DNA of 64,000 bases. Origin: Neocallimastix lanati (nom. inval.). Taxonomy: Eukaryota; Neocallimastigomycota; Neocallimastigomycetes; Neocallimastigales; Neocallimastigaceae. The notes under the pieces were generated by a model that saw only the letters and a program-made list of their open reading frames with translations, did not search any database and was not told the origin of the DNA. The position numbers and the translations under genes are program-made. The stretch's first letter is position 1; each line of letters opens with the position of its first letter. Shown here piece by piece: positions 42,302 through 54,244 of this stretch. The stretch lies in assembly GCA_016946835.1 (NCBI GenBank), contig JACVTC010000003.1:3161001-3225000 (forward strand), written 5' to 3'.

Positions 42302-42405
42302 ATCATCGATGAATCTTTTAAATATTTCTTCATTAAAAATGGAATAAAATTAAGAAAAAACAAGGATGGATATTTAAGTGAGGATGAAATTCCTTTAAAT
42401 AATAA
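42302..42405 (+). pseudogene. Coding-like fragment with EF-hand-like motif
   Basis: Reads IDESFKYFFIKNGIKLR then KNKDGYLSEDEIPLNNN in one frame, between a stop just upstream and repeat DNA downstream. NKDGYLSEDEI resembles the end of an EF-hand calcium loop, but the first Asp is Lys. No splice sites were seen. It may be a fragment of a dead gene or of a mobile element. Confidence 0.25.
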
Positions 42406-43060
42406 TATATATATATATATATGTGTGTGTGTGTTTAGTTTCATAAAAGTATCATCTAAAAAAAAATATAGACGATACTTTTAATATATAATTTAAGAAA
42501 ATTATAATAAAAAAATATAATATATATATATATATTTAAAAGAGATCATTCTCTAAATTTGAGCAAAAAAAAATATTTAATTTCTTTTTTCTTTTTTTTT
42601 CTTTTTTTTTTTATGTGAATATATGATATTTTCCATACATATGAATTACAAAAAAAATTTTTTTTTTCCTTTGAATAATCTTTTTATTTTTATTTTTTTT
42701 TTTTTTTAATTATTATTTTTTAAAATTTCAAACTATTAAATATTTTAATAAAATTTTATTAATATATATTCTTTTTCCAGTTTTATTAAGAAAATTCATT
42801 ATTTATCTTAAAGTCTTAAATCCATTAGTATTCTAGATAGATAATTGTATAACCATTTTTATGTTTAATATAACTCATTACCTTTTTTATAATAATATAT
42901 ATATATCTCCTTTATTTTTACATATAATTTTTTATAGTAGGTAATTAAATCATTAATTTAAAATGATAATAATTTTTTTATTAAATTTTATTCATGATTT
43001 TTATTTATAAAAATAATCTCCTTTTTTCTTTTATATATTATTACTATTTCAATTTTATTT

Positions 43061-43582
43061 CTTGGTATATACCCTATTATTAAGGTTTCATGTTATACTT
43101 ATCACAGAATTCCATTTAGCAATGACTTATCACTTCAACTAGTTATATCTAATAAACAATCTAAAGATAGGAAATCTTCATTCTCATATTTCCAATTATC
43201 TAATGATCAACAAGATACATTTAACCTTTAAATTACATAATCTAATATGATCAGTAAAGCTTTTTATTATACCCCTTTATTTGGTTCATATATTTATATA
43301 ATTCATGCTAGGAGTGCTCAATCTTTAATTAATACTGATGCTGATGCATTGGCTCATATTATCAAAAAAAAAAAAAGAAATCAATAAATCAAAAAACGTT
43401 TTATCTTATAAAGGTTGCATTAAATGAAATTCTACTATTCGTTCTTATTCCCTTTCTCGAGACCTTCCTATTTTCCATATTGCTGATTTCTGTGTATCAT
43501 TGCAAACTAAATACTTCTGTAACTGAATAAAATTTAATTCCTTCTATGCTTAAATATTCACAGACTAAAGAATCTCATACTC

Positions 43583-43625
<43 letters not shown>

Positions 43626-44290
43626 GAAAAAAATATCAAAAAGTTCAGTGATGTTATCGAAGAATATTGGTCTGATTGCTAGAAAATAAGGTATTAAAGT
43701 AATTAAAAACTAAAATAAATCGAAAGTTCATTCACTCTAGAATTTTATTCATTCTTAGTTTTAAATACTCTAATCTTAGTTTTGGATTTAATTGAATTTT
43801 ACGTTTAAGAAGTGGATATTTGTACATCACTATTGCTATTAGAAGAAGTCGATTTACAGAAAGTTATGCCTAACTTCGTCCATGTTATGGTAAAGGTGAT
43901 TAGTTATTTATCCACAGGATATTTAAACGCTAATATTAGATTGAAATTATTAAAAATAATATAATTTGTTTGGAAGTTAAAACCTTTATTTTCTTCTTCC
44001 TATTCACCTATTTTAAATTATGAAAAGCAAATTAATGAATATATTTTTAGGTCCCTTCTAGAACTCTAGCTTCTCATAAGCTACAATTCAATACTGGGAA
44101 GCAAAGACAGTTAAAAGAGCTTCTTTTAAAGAGTTCTGAGTCTAATCTTCTAAGGCTTAACACTTAAGAGTATTTAACATACTACTATTAAATTATGCTA
44201 TTTTAGACTTAAAAACTTACTTGGAATCTTGAAATTTCATTATATCCATCTCTTTAAGTCTGATTTAATTCATCATATTGATTTAATTTA
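43061..44290 (+). mobile_element. Heavily decayed retroelement-like relic, copy 1
   Basis: Short protein-like stretches in shifting frames are broken by stops: SFYYTPLFGSYIYI-like residues, SLINTDADALAHI, NSTIRSYSLSRDLPIFHIADF, and SGYLYITIAIRRSRF. The start (TTCTTGGTATATACCC) and the block near 43481..43535 match 55573.. and 56101.. in the same order. An (AAT)n run interrupts it at 43586..43622. No catalytic motif was found, so the class is unknown. Confidence 0.4.
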
Positions 44291-44299
44291 TCATATTAT

Positions 44300-44836
44300 T
44301 TTTTTTTTTAAATAAAAATTAATGAGTTATAATTATCATTAGTTAGAGGATTTTCATCAAAAATATTATTTCAATCCATGAACTTCAATAATATAGTTCA
44401 AATTATTCAAAGATAATTTGTTAAGATAATCGTATTCATATTAAAAATCATGTTAATCATACATATAATAAAAAAAATGATTCAATTATATTTGAAAGTA
44501 GTATGTATTATTATTAATTATTTGATGGTTATTATTGATAATATCGCTTTAATAGAATAGAATTCTTTTATTAAATATATTATGAATAATTGATATTGGT
44601 AATTTATTATATATAAAATATAATTATATAATTATAGTTCATTGAAGCAATGTAACTCTCAAAATATATAATGACAATAAGTTAAGAAAAAAAGTATTTA
44701 CTATTTAATAACTACTTCTATAATTTTATGTGATCATTAAAATCCATATTATATAATATTATAAATACATTTTTTTTTATCATAATCATTATCATCATTA
44801 TTATTATTTTTATTATATAATATTATTATTATTTTA

Positions 44837-44876
<40 letters not shown>

Positions 44877-45084
44877 AATACTATTAATAAAATTTAACTA
44901 TATTATTTTTATCATTATTATGAATATGCCTACTATCAATAAATATGATCATTTTACCTTTATTGAATGATTTATTGATATACTTTTATATTATTTTTAT
45001 TTTTTACTTCCATATTTAATTTTGATTATAATGAAAATAATATTTAATAAAGTTCAACTACGAAAAAAATGAACAGTATTTTGT

Positions 45085-45124
<40 letters not shown>

Positions 45125-45904
45125 AAAATAAAATAAAATAAAATATCTATAACAAAATTATAATAAATTAATAATATTATTATATTATTGCAATTATATT
45201 TTATAACAAAAAATACTATATTGGATTTATTAAAAGTCAAAACTCATTATTTAAATTTACAATAATATATTTAAGAATATAAAAATATTAAAAGTTTTAA
45301 TCCATGGAAATTATGATTAATATTGAATTTTTTTTTTATAGTTAGAAATTTATAATTCATTTAAATTTTGTTAATATAAAGTATCAATCCTATGATTATA
45401 TAAAGAATATTAAAATTAAAAAATAAAATAAAATAAAAAATAATATTGTTGTATAAAAAAAATTATATAAAATAAAAAGTAAATATAAATTATATATATA
45501 AAACGCAGTTTTGAAAAAAAATTTGATATTCAATAAATTTTAATAATAATAGATTTCTATAACCATTCTTTATAAAAAAGGGAAAAAATGGATATATATT
45601 AAAATTATCTCAAAAGTTTTAAAAGTTCTAAAAAAAAAAATAAAAAAATAAAAATAAAAATAAATAAATAATAAAATAAATATTATATATAAAAATAGAA
45701 ACTAAATGTATAAAAAGCTAATTAATAGTATTATTAATTCATTATATATAATTTTTTATAAAATTATCAAATTAATTAATATATAGATAATAAAAATATC
45801 TTTATAATTTAATATTTAATATTTTTTTTGTTTCCTTGATTAATATAAATTACTATTATTAATTATTATAAATGCTTTTTTTTTTTTTTTTAAAAAAAAA
45901 AAAA
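44300..45904. other. Intergenic A/T-rich region
   Basis: AT-rich with ATT microsatellite at 44818..44876 and a 37-nt A run near 45088..45122. No gene was recognised. Confidence 0.5.
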
Positions 45905-46322
45905 GAAAAAACTGGGATTAATGAAAGGGTAATAGGGCCTCCAGCCACTCCCTTAAACGTATCAGACTCTAGACCATTGGATTCTTTGCTATACCATTTC
46001 GGCATCTATACAGACCTCTATCTAAGTAAGGCTTATATGAAAAGACATTCCCTATATGCCGTTTTATACGACAGGTTTCTTTTCAGTGATCAAACCATCA
46101 TAGAGGGAGGAACAACTACACTAATCCTCTCATAAATCAAGTGGTATCTATACTAGTAATTACATTTTCTAGCAACAGGTATACTTATCATGGCGAGCGA
46201 ACACCAATTTCATTTATAGAGAAAAACACTCTGAAAGGATGAAAATCGAGGGGGTCGATCAATAAACCTTATATGTATTAACCCCGAGAACTAACCACCA
46301 GCGTAAAAACTGAAAAGATCAT
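45905..46322 (+). other. GC-richer island of unknown origin
   Basis: About 420 bp at roughly 40% G+C with abrupt edges in poly-A/T DNA. The plus strand has an open frame to 46135 reading TGINERVIGPPATPLNVSDS, then RPLDSLLYHFGIYTDLYLSK, then AYMKRHSLYAVLYDRFLFSD. A second frame continues with VYLSWRANTNFIYREKHSER. It looks like a fragment of a real coding sequence with a frameshift. I recognise no family; a mobile-element or transferred fragment is possible. Confidence 0.4.
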
Positions 46323-46324
46323 TT

Positions 46325-48644
46325 ACTATTGTTATAATTAATGATATTAATTAATAAATAACTAAAATTTTAAAAAAAATAAAAATAAAACAATAAATCA
46401 AAATAAAAATTAAAATAAAAATAAAATAAAATATAATATAATAAAATATAATAAAATAAAAATTAAAAAAAATAAAAAATAAAAAATAAAAAATAAAAAA
46501 TATGTAAAAAAATTAAAATTTTTGTATATTTTTTATTTTTTATTTTTTATTTTTAATTTTAAAGTCTACAAACTAAAAACATTTGTAGACCTAAATTAAT
46601 ATATAAATAATTTAGATTAATTTTAATATTATTTTTATATTACATTAAATAACTTTCTACTAAATTTTATTTATGAAATTAATAAATATAAAAAAAATAT
46701 ATATATATATATATTTAAATAATTGCAAAGGCTATTAAATATAATAATAATTCAAAATCGATTTCCATAATAATTAGTATTTATTATAAATATAATAAAT
46801 AAATAAATAATATATAAATATATTTAAAAAAAAAAAAAAAAAAAAAAAAAATATCAATAAATTTCTATTATTATTAAAAATATATTATTAATTAAAGTTC
46901 CTTTTTTTCAATATAAAACGGCTTTTTAATTCCATGGCACAGAAATATAAAGTATATAAATTTTATTTATTTTTCATTTATATATATTAATATTTTATTA
47001 ATTGGGAAACAAATAAATATATTTTTGAAATTTCAAATGTATCATTGACATTTTTTTTTTTTATAAATGGAGATTTTTTTTTTTTATTTTTTTTTTTATT
47101 CTTTTACCAATTTACATTATTTGTAATTTAAGCTGTCAAGTTGACATTACATAAATAAAACACATATTAATATGTTAATATGTGTAACTATTTGAATAAA
47201 AATGTACCTAATAATATTTCCACATTTCTTATTTTATAGCAATAACAATAATTTTATAGCAATAACAATAATATTAAATAATATAAATAATAATTAATGT
47301 ATAACTAGATATTTAATAGCTTAACAAATAATATTTTAAAAACTGTAAATAATAATAATTTAATGTTTTCAAATAATAATAAATTTGATTATTATAATTA
47401 ATAACGTTTTTACTAATAATCTAATTGTTATTATTTTAACATATCATAATACTTTTAGTATATAAATTTATTATTCATTCTTGATTTAAACAAATTCAAT
47501 TTTTATTTTAATTTTATTTATTTTATTTATTATTTTATTATTTTATTTTATTTTATTTTATTTTATTTTATTTTATTTTATTTTATTTTATTTTATTTTA
47601 TTTTATTTTATTTTATTTTATTTTATTTTATTTTATTTTATTTTATTTTATTTTATTTTATTTTATTTTATTTTATTTTATTTTATTTTATTTTATTTTA
47701 TTTTATTTTATTTTATTTTATTTTATTTTATTTTATTTTATTTTATTTTATTTTATTTTATTTTATTTTATTTTATTTTATTTTATTTTATTTTATTTTA
47801 TTTTATTTTATTTTATTTTATTTTATTTTATTTTATTTTATTTTATTTTATTTTATTTTATTTTATTTTATTTTATTTTATTTTATTTTATTTTATTTTA
47901 TTTTATTTTATTTTATTTTATTTTATTTTATTTTATTTTATTTTATTTTATTTTATTTTATTTTATTTTATTTTATTTTATTTTATTTTATTTTATTTTA
48001 TTTTATTTTATTTTATTTTATTTTATTTTATTTTATTTTATTTTATTTTATTTTATTTTATTTTATTTTATTTTATTTTATTTTATTTTATTTTATTTTA
48101 TTTTATTTTATTTTATTTTATTTTATTTTATTTTATTTTATTTTATTTTATTTTATTTTATTTTATTTTATTTTATTTTATATTATTTTATTTTATTTTA
48201 TATTGTATGTTATTTTATCTCATTTTAATAATATAATATTTATATTTATTTAAATGAATGAAATCATTTAATTTGATAATGTGTGTCATAAAAGTATACC
48301 AAACTCTAAATAAAAATATTTAAATTGAAAAATGTTGTATGATATTTTGTTTTATTTTTCTACTTTATTTTGTTTTATTTTTATTTTTATCTTTAATAAT
48401 ATCACAAATTATTTTGCCAAGAATGATGGAGAATTATTAATATTATAAAAATTTTTATCATACATATGTTGATAATTGTAATTATTATTTAAAAATTAAA
48501 AAATTAAAAAATTTCAAAAAAAAAAAATTTACAAAAATAAACTATTTAATTAAATTAATAAGAGGAAGATGATAAAGAAAAAAAATGATAAAATTTTCAA
48601 TACCTTGACATTCTAACAAAATATATATACTAAAATCATTTAGA

Positions 48645-48689
<45 letters not shown>

Positions 48690-49481
48690 CTTTATTTTAT
48701 TTTAGTATATTTATTGATTTAAGCTTAAACTTAGAAATTAATTTTAAATTATTTTATTTATATAAGAAATAGAATATATAATTAATTAATTATGTATAAT
48801 AATATTAATAATAATTGAAGTTTCATTTTACAATTTAATATTTACTTTATTTTTTTCTTTAATAGTTTTAACGACTTAATTATTTCTTTATTATTAATAA
48901 TTTATTATTCAAATTTTCCTTAATTTTTCACTTTTTTTTATATATATTAATTTAAATTATATTATTATGATTAAAACAAAATCTAATTTATATTAGTTTT
49001 CATTATAGATAAACTTTTTTTAATTTTTATTTTTAATATAAATTGATTAAAAAATAAAATTATTGAAACCATAAAAATTAGAATTAATCATAATTACAAT
49101 AGTATAAAATTATGATATAAAATAATAATTAATAAATATAAAGTTTTAAAAAAAAGTGAAACAAAAAATAAATAAAAAAGCGAAACAAAAAATAAATAAA
49201 TAATTAAATAACAAAGTTATAATAATCTATATGTTTTTTTTTTTTATTTTTTTATTTTATTTTGTAATGTTAACCAAATGTACTAATAAAACAAAAGAAA
49301 CAATTATGAAGCAAGAAAAACAATATATATAATAAACTATTAATTATTATTCTTTTATTATTATTATTTTATTATTATTATTTTTGTATAATTTCATTAT
49401 TAATTATTTTCATAAATTTAATAAATATTACTTATTTCTGTATTTTTTTTTCTATATTTATTTATTTATTAATTTATTAAT

Positions 49482-49528
<47 letters not shown>

Positions 49529-50156
49529 TCTATTTTTTAATTAATTTATTTACTTTTATTTATTTCCTATTAATTTATATTCTTGGTTTTTTTTTTTTTT
49601 TATTTATAAGAAATAAATATAATAGTATTGGTTACAAATATTAATGTAAAAATATTTATTTATGTTTTATATTAATGTAATATTATATAATTATCATTAA
49701 TTAATATAATAATATAAATAATACATTTAATATGAATGTTGAAATATTTTTATAAATATTAAAGTTAAATTTCTTAAATGTTTTAACGAATAAAAATTAA
49801 TCATTTCAATTTAATACTTTTCTTAATTTAATTTATTTTACTTTTTTTATAGTATATTTAATTTCTTTTATTTACTTACCGTTTCTTGTATTGTTTTTAA
49901 CATTTTGTATTACTTAAACTATAATAAACTATAATAAGTAATATATATTAAAAAGAAATTTTATTTTTCTTTTTTTTTTTTTTTATTTTGTATATAAACT
50001 AGTTTTTTTCATCATATTTTTTTTTTTTATTTCATTATCAATTATTTATATTTCTACTTTTTTTGATAAAAAGGGAATTTGTATAATTAAAAAATATTGT
50101 ATATAAGTATAATTAAAAGTTTGTGTATTATATCAAAACAGAAATTTTAAATTTTG
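46325..50156. other. Intergenic region upstream of the CE6 gene
   Basis: A/T-rich. Contains a perfect 11-bp-arm palindrome (ACACATATTAA-TATG-TTAATATGTGT, 47160..47185), a 20-bp tandem duplication near 47233..47275, the second long TTTTA array (47526..48203), a 40-nt A run (48649..48687), and a TTTA repeat at 49455..49530. No gene was recognised. Confidence 0.5.
47526..48203. repeat. (TTTTA)n pentanucleotide array, second
   Basis: About 130 TTTTA units, essentially uninterrupted from ~47540 to 48180, same motif and strand as 30834..31558. Confidence 0.95.
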
Positions 50157-50167
50157 TATATAAATAG
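50157..50167 (+). promoter_or_regulatory. Candidate TATA box of the CE6 gene
   Basis: TATATAAATAG lies 120 bp before the ATG, in a less repetitive stretch. A second TATATAA occurs near 49992. AT-rich background makes chance matches common, so this is weak. Confidence 0.3.
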
Positions 50168-50255
50168 AAACTTATTTATTAAATTCAATAAACAAATATT
50201 TAATTTATTATAGAAGTTATCAATATATTTATTTTTAAATAAAATTTTCATTTAA

Positions 50256-50286
<31 letters not shown>

Positions 50287-50287
<1 letters not shown>

Positions 50288-51885
50288 TGAGATCTATTAC
50301 TATTGCTACAATTTTAGCCACTACATTACTTAAAACATTTGCTGCCCCTGATCCAAATTTCCATATTTATTTGGCTTTCGGTCAATCTAATATGGAAGGT
50401 CAAGGTGCCATTGAAGGACAAGATAAAACTGTTGATAAGCGTTTCCAAATGATTTCAACTGTTAGTGGTTGTAATGGTCATCAAGCTGGTCAATGGTATG
50501 ATGCCGTTCCACCTCTTGCTAATTGTGATGGTAAATTAGGTCCAGTAGATTACTTTGGTCGTGCTATGGTTAAAGCTTTACCAGAACAAATTAAGGTTGG
50601 TGTTGCCGTTGTTGCTATTGCTGGTTGTAGTATTCAACTTTTCGAAAAGGATAAATATCAAAGTTATCAAGCTGAAAGCTACATGACTGGTAGAATTAAT
50701 GCCTACGGGGGTAATCCATATGGTCGTTTAGTTGAAATTGGTAAGAAGGCTCAAGAAGATGGTGTTATTAAGGGTATTCTTCTCCACCAAGGTGAAACTA
50801 ACACCGGTGATAGTTCTTGGCCATCACGTGTTAAGGGTATTTACGAAAATCTTCTTAAAGATTTAGGATTAAATGCTAATGATGTTCCACTTCTTGCTGG
50901 TGAAGTTGTTCAATCCAGTGAAGGTGGTCAATGTGGTAGTATGAACTCTATTATTGATTCACTTCCACAAACTATTCCAACTGCTCATGTCATTTCTTCT
51001 CAAGGTTTAGGTCAACAAGGTGATGGTCTTCACTTTACTTCTGCTGCCTACCGTACTTTCGGTGAACGTTATGCTAAGGAAATGTTAGGTCTTATTGGTA
51101 ACGTTAGTAGTGCCCCAGCTAATAACAACACTAATGCTCCAGCAGGAAACATTCCAGCTGATAATTCCCAAGAAACTAACACACCAGCTCCAGAAGGTAA
51201 TGCTCCAGGTCAAGATAATAGCCAAGGTAATCCATGGGGACAACCACAAGGTCAACCACAAGGTAATCCATGGGATCAAGGTAACAATAATCAAGGTCAA
51301 CCACAAGGTAATCCATGGGATCAAGGTAACAATAATCAAGGTCAACCACAAGGTAATCCATGGGATCAAGGTAACAATAATCAAGGTCAACCACAAGGTA
51401 ATCCATGGGATCAAGGTAACAATAATCAAGGTCAACAACAAGGTAATCCATGGGATCAAGGTAACAATAATCAAGGTCAACAACAAGGTAATCCATGGGA
51501 TCAAGGAAACAATAATCAAGGTAATCCATGGGGTCAACCACAATGGAATCAATGGGGACAACAACAAGGTCAACAACAAGGTCAACAACAAGGTAATCCA
51601 TGGGATCAAGGTAACAACAATCAAGGAAATCCATGGGGTCAAGGAAACAATAATCAAGGTAATCCATGGGATCAAGGTAACAACAATCAAGGTAATCCAT
51701 GGGGTCAAGGTGGTTTCAACTGGGCTGCTCCAGCAAATAATGCTGCCGCTCCAGCTGCCGGTAATGGTGGTAACTGTGCTTCTCTTTGGGCTCAATGTGG
51801 TGGTCAAGGTTTCAATGGTGCTAGTTGTTGTTCAGAAGGTACCTGTAAGGTTGTTAATGAATACTTCTATCAATGTCAAAACTAA
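50287..51885 (+). CDS. Secreted CE6-type acetyl (xylan) esterase with CBM1
   Basis: Intronless, 532 aa, preceded directly by a run of about 24 A. The signal peptide is MRSITIATILATTLLKTFAA. The catalytic domain (~25-272) is of the SASA/CE6 (SGNH-hydrolase-like) family: AFGQSNMEGQG with nucleophile Ser34, HQGE (167-170) and GDGLHF with Asp246 and His249 as the remaining catalytic pair. CE6 enzymes remove acetyl groups from xylan, and gut fungi such as Neocallimastix and Orpinomyces carry them. A linker (~275-495) of Gln/Gly/Asn/Pro/Trp repeats follows, then a CBM1 (CASLWAQCGGQGFNGASCC...YFYQCQN). There is no dockerin, so the enzyme would bind cellulose directly rather than join the cellulosome. 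Higher G+C, strong codon preference (GGT, CCA, CAA) and lack of introns contrast with the neighbours and fit a highly expressed gene, possibly of bacterial origin. Confidence 0.92.
51227..51717 (+). repeat. 45-bp minisatellite encoding the esterase linker
   Basis: Near-perfect tandem 45-bp units encode QGNPWDQGNNNQGQP. About six full units run from ~51245 to 51510, followed by shorter NPWGQ/NPWDQGNNNQG variants and a GQQQ run. Low divergence between units indicates recent expansion. Confidence 0.9.
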
Positions 51886-52512
51886 AATGATTTAATATCA
51901 ATTTAAGCGTTAAAAAAATATAAATATTAATTTTTTTTTTTAAATTTTATTTTTAACGTTAAATTTGTAATTACAAATTTTGTAATATTATTACACAATC
52001 ATTATTTATGTATATAAATAAATAAATTATTATAATAGTTCTATTTAATAAAAAAAAAAATATTAATGTTTATATAAGAAAATCAATGAAGATAATCTAT
52101 ATTAAATTTATTATTTTTTTTATTTTAAAAAAGTTAAATGAAATATTACTAATAATATTTCAATTAATTTAATAAATATTAATTATTAAACATAAACTAA
52201 ATTCTCATAAATTTATAAAATTTTAAAGTGTTTAAATTTATTATTAAGTATATGAAATAATTTTTTGATTTAAATTATATTTTTATTATGTATTATTATT
52301 TTATATTTTTATTTGTTCATTTAAATAATAATAGTTTTAATATATAATTTGTTTATAATCAATTTTTTTTTTAAAAAAAAAAAAAAAAAATATTTCTTAT
52401 TTATAATTTGTTTAATAATTGTGTAGATATAATATCAAACTCCATTTTATATTCGAGCATTCATATTCAAAATGTTCTGCTAATCATTATATTAGGTAAT
52501 TATTCACCAATA
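51886..52512. other. Intergenic region after the CE6 gene
   Basis: A/T-rich. An inverted repeat TTAACGTTAAATTTGTAATTACAAATTTTG near 51952..51981 may form a 3' end hairpin of the CE6 transcript. Nothing else was recognised. Confidence 0.35.
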
Positions 52513-52548
52513 ATTTAATAAAGCACCAGAAGTGTATTCTCATCCTAG

Positions 52549-52598
<50 letters not shown>

Positions 52599-52635
52599 AA
52601 TAATTTTATGATTAAGTATTTTTTAGAATCTATTG
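52513..52635 (+). repeat. Direct repeat, copy 1
   Basis: The block AATAAAGCACCAGAAGTGTA then TTCTCATCCTAGTCT, a long poly-A, and CAATAATTTTATGAT recurs at 54150..54240. Probably part of the same decayed element as the endonuclease remnant between them. Confidence 0.6.
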
Positions 52636-53232
52636 TAATGAATCTATTGAATTTTTTTACTTTAGCTCTCATAATTCTCATGTAGCTATTGCAAAATGGA
52701 AATGTAGGAGATTGATTCATTCCAAAGCTTGTATTTAACACATTATTTTACGGATGATAATCTTTTTATAGTCTTTCACTACTAACATTTTTTTTTTTTT
52801 TGCATCGACATTTTAGCTAATATATGATTATTTAACAGAAAATTTTTGCGTTTTAAAGAGCTTTATTAATTGAAAAGAAAAAACAATTATTCAAAAGATA
52901 AAAAAAAAAAAAAATTATTTATTTTAACAGAATATACAAATAGTTTATTTTACTTTTATATCTATCAGTTATTGCACAAAAATTCTTGAATCAATAACTT
53001 TCTGACCCTTGAGAAAAATTATAAATATTATATCAGCAATACAGGATAAAATCAATACTTTACAACATTTTTTTTTCTATACTATTTAAAGGGAATTTAC
53101 TTTCTCTTTTATTTTTATTTTTATTTTATTATTATATATATTAAAAAAAAAAAAAAAATTAATCTATTTTTTATTATTATTATTATATTTATTTTATAAT
53201 TCTTTTATTTTATTTTTTTAGGCTTTCTTGAA

Positions 53233-53798
53233 ATGGATAATACTTCTTCAAATACATCAACTATACTAACGAAATTCGAACTTTCAGTTATGTTTGGAAA
53301 TTTAACAACAAATTTTTCTTCTTTTGAAACTAAATCAATGGTAAAAGATTTTCTTTATAGTAGCATTTACTCACCGTCTACTCAATTCTTCAATCTTTGT
53401 GTCAGTTGGAACATTAATGGATGGAATGCAGAAAAACATGACGGTATTAGATGCTTTAATGAAATTTTTTAAACCCTCTTATCCTTTCCTGTAAGAAAGG
53501 TGACTCAGGAGGTTTTCATGCTCCCACTCCATCTAGAATATTCAAATGGACCCAATACATGTGTAATGAAAAGCAAAATGAAATACTTTCAAGTAACTAC
53601 TTCTCAATTCTTCTTTTTGAATTTGATAATAATGAAGAATTAAGTTCTAATGAAATGATGAACAAATTTATAGAAACTGCTAATAAAGTTGGTGATAAAG
53701 TTCACACTAGAGTTCCTTGTGTTCTTAAAGGTTCAGCTTTCCACTATCCTTATTATATCAAGAAACTTTCTCATGAAAAGGGTACACAGTTCCTATAA
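53233..53798 (+). pseudogene. LINE-type (APE) endonuclease remnant
   Basis: The first frame (from 53233) reads FFNLCVSWNINGWNAEKHDG, matching the start of apurinic-like endonuclease domains of LINE retrotransposons (SWNxNGW, where Asn is catalytic). It stops at 53472. After a frameshift, 53501-53798 continues in another frame with CKKGDSGGFHAPTPSRIF, then NKVGDKVHTRVPCVLKGSAF, ending at a stop. No reverse transcriptase follows. Direct repeats at 52513 and 54150 flank it. An exonuclease/endonuclease/phosphatase gene of another kind is a weaker alternative. Confidence 0.5.
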
Positions 53799-54149
53799 GT
53801 AAGTAATTCAACTTTGGATGATCTTTCTTGTGGTTCAGGGGAGAGTTTAGTGGAAACCACACTGCCTATTTATAAAAATGTTACTTCCTTATTTTATTAT
53901 TTTAGATTTAACTGGTGATCATGTTACTACACAATGTATGCATCACACCGAAATTTTTTAAACTTTTGAACTTATTTTTTATTCTTTTTTACATTAAATT
54001 TTCTATGATCAATTAAAATTTATTTATGTTTAAAATTTTTTTTTTGTTTTATTTAATCTTCTTTTACATACATTTTATTTTTTTTTATCTTTTAATTATA
54101 TAATGTATTTTTTTTATTAAATGTAATACATAAAAATATTTTAATCTAT

Positions 54150-54240
54150 TTAATAAAACACTGGAAGTGTATTCTCTTCCTTGTCTAAAAAAAAAAAAAA
54201 AAAAATTCAATAATTTTATGATATAAGTAATTTTTTAGAT
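54150..54240 (+). repeat. Direct repeat, copy 2
   Basis: Matches 52513..52635: AATAAAACACTGGAAGTGTA, TTCTCTTCCTTGTCT, poly-A, CAATAATTTTATGAT, in the same order and strand. Confidence 0.6.
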
Positions 54241-54244
54241 ATTA

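Noticed and set aside
51085-51895. Long frames in three other phases over the CE6 linker
   Set aside because: They are produced by the 45-bp tandem repeat and have no start context or family signal.
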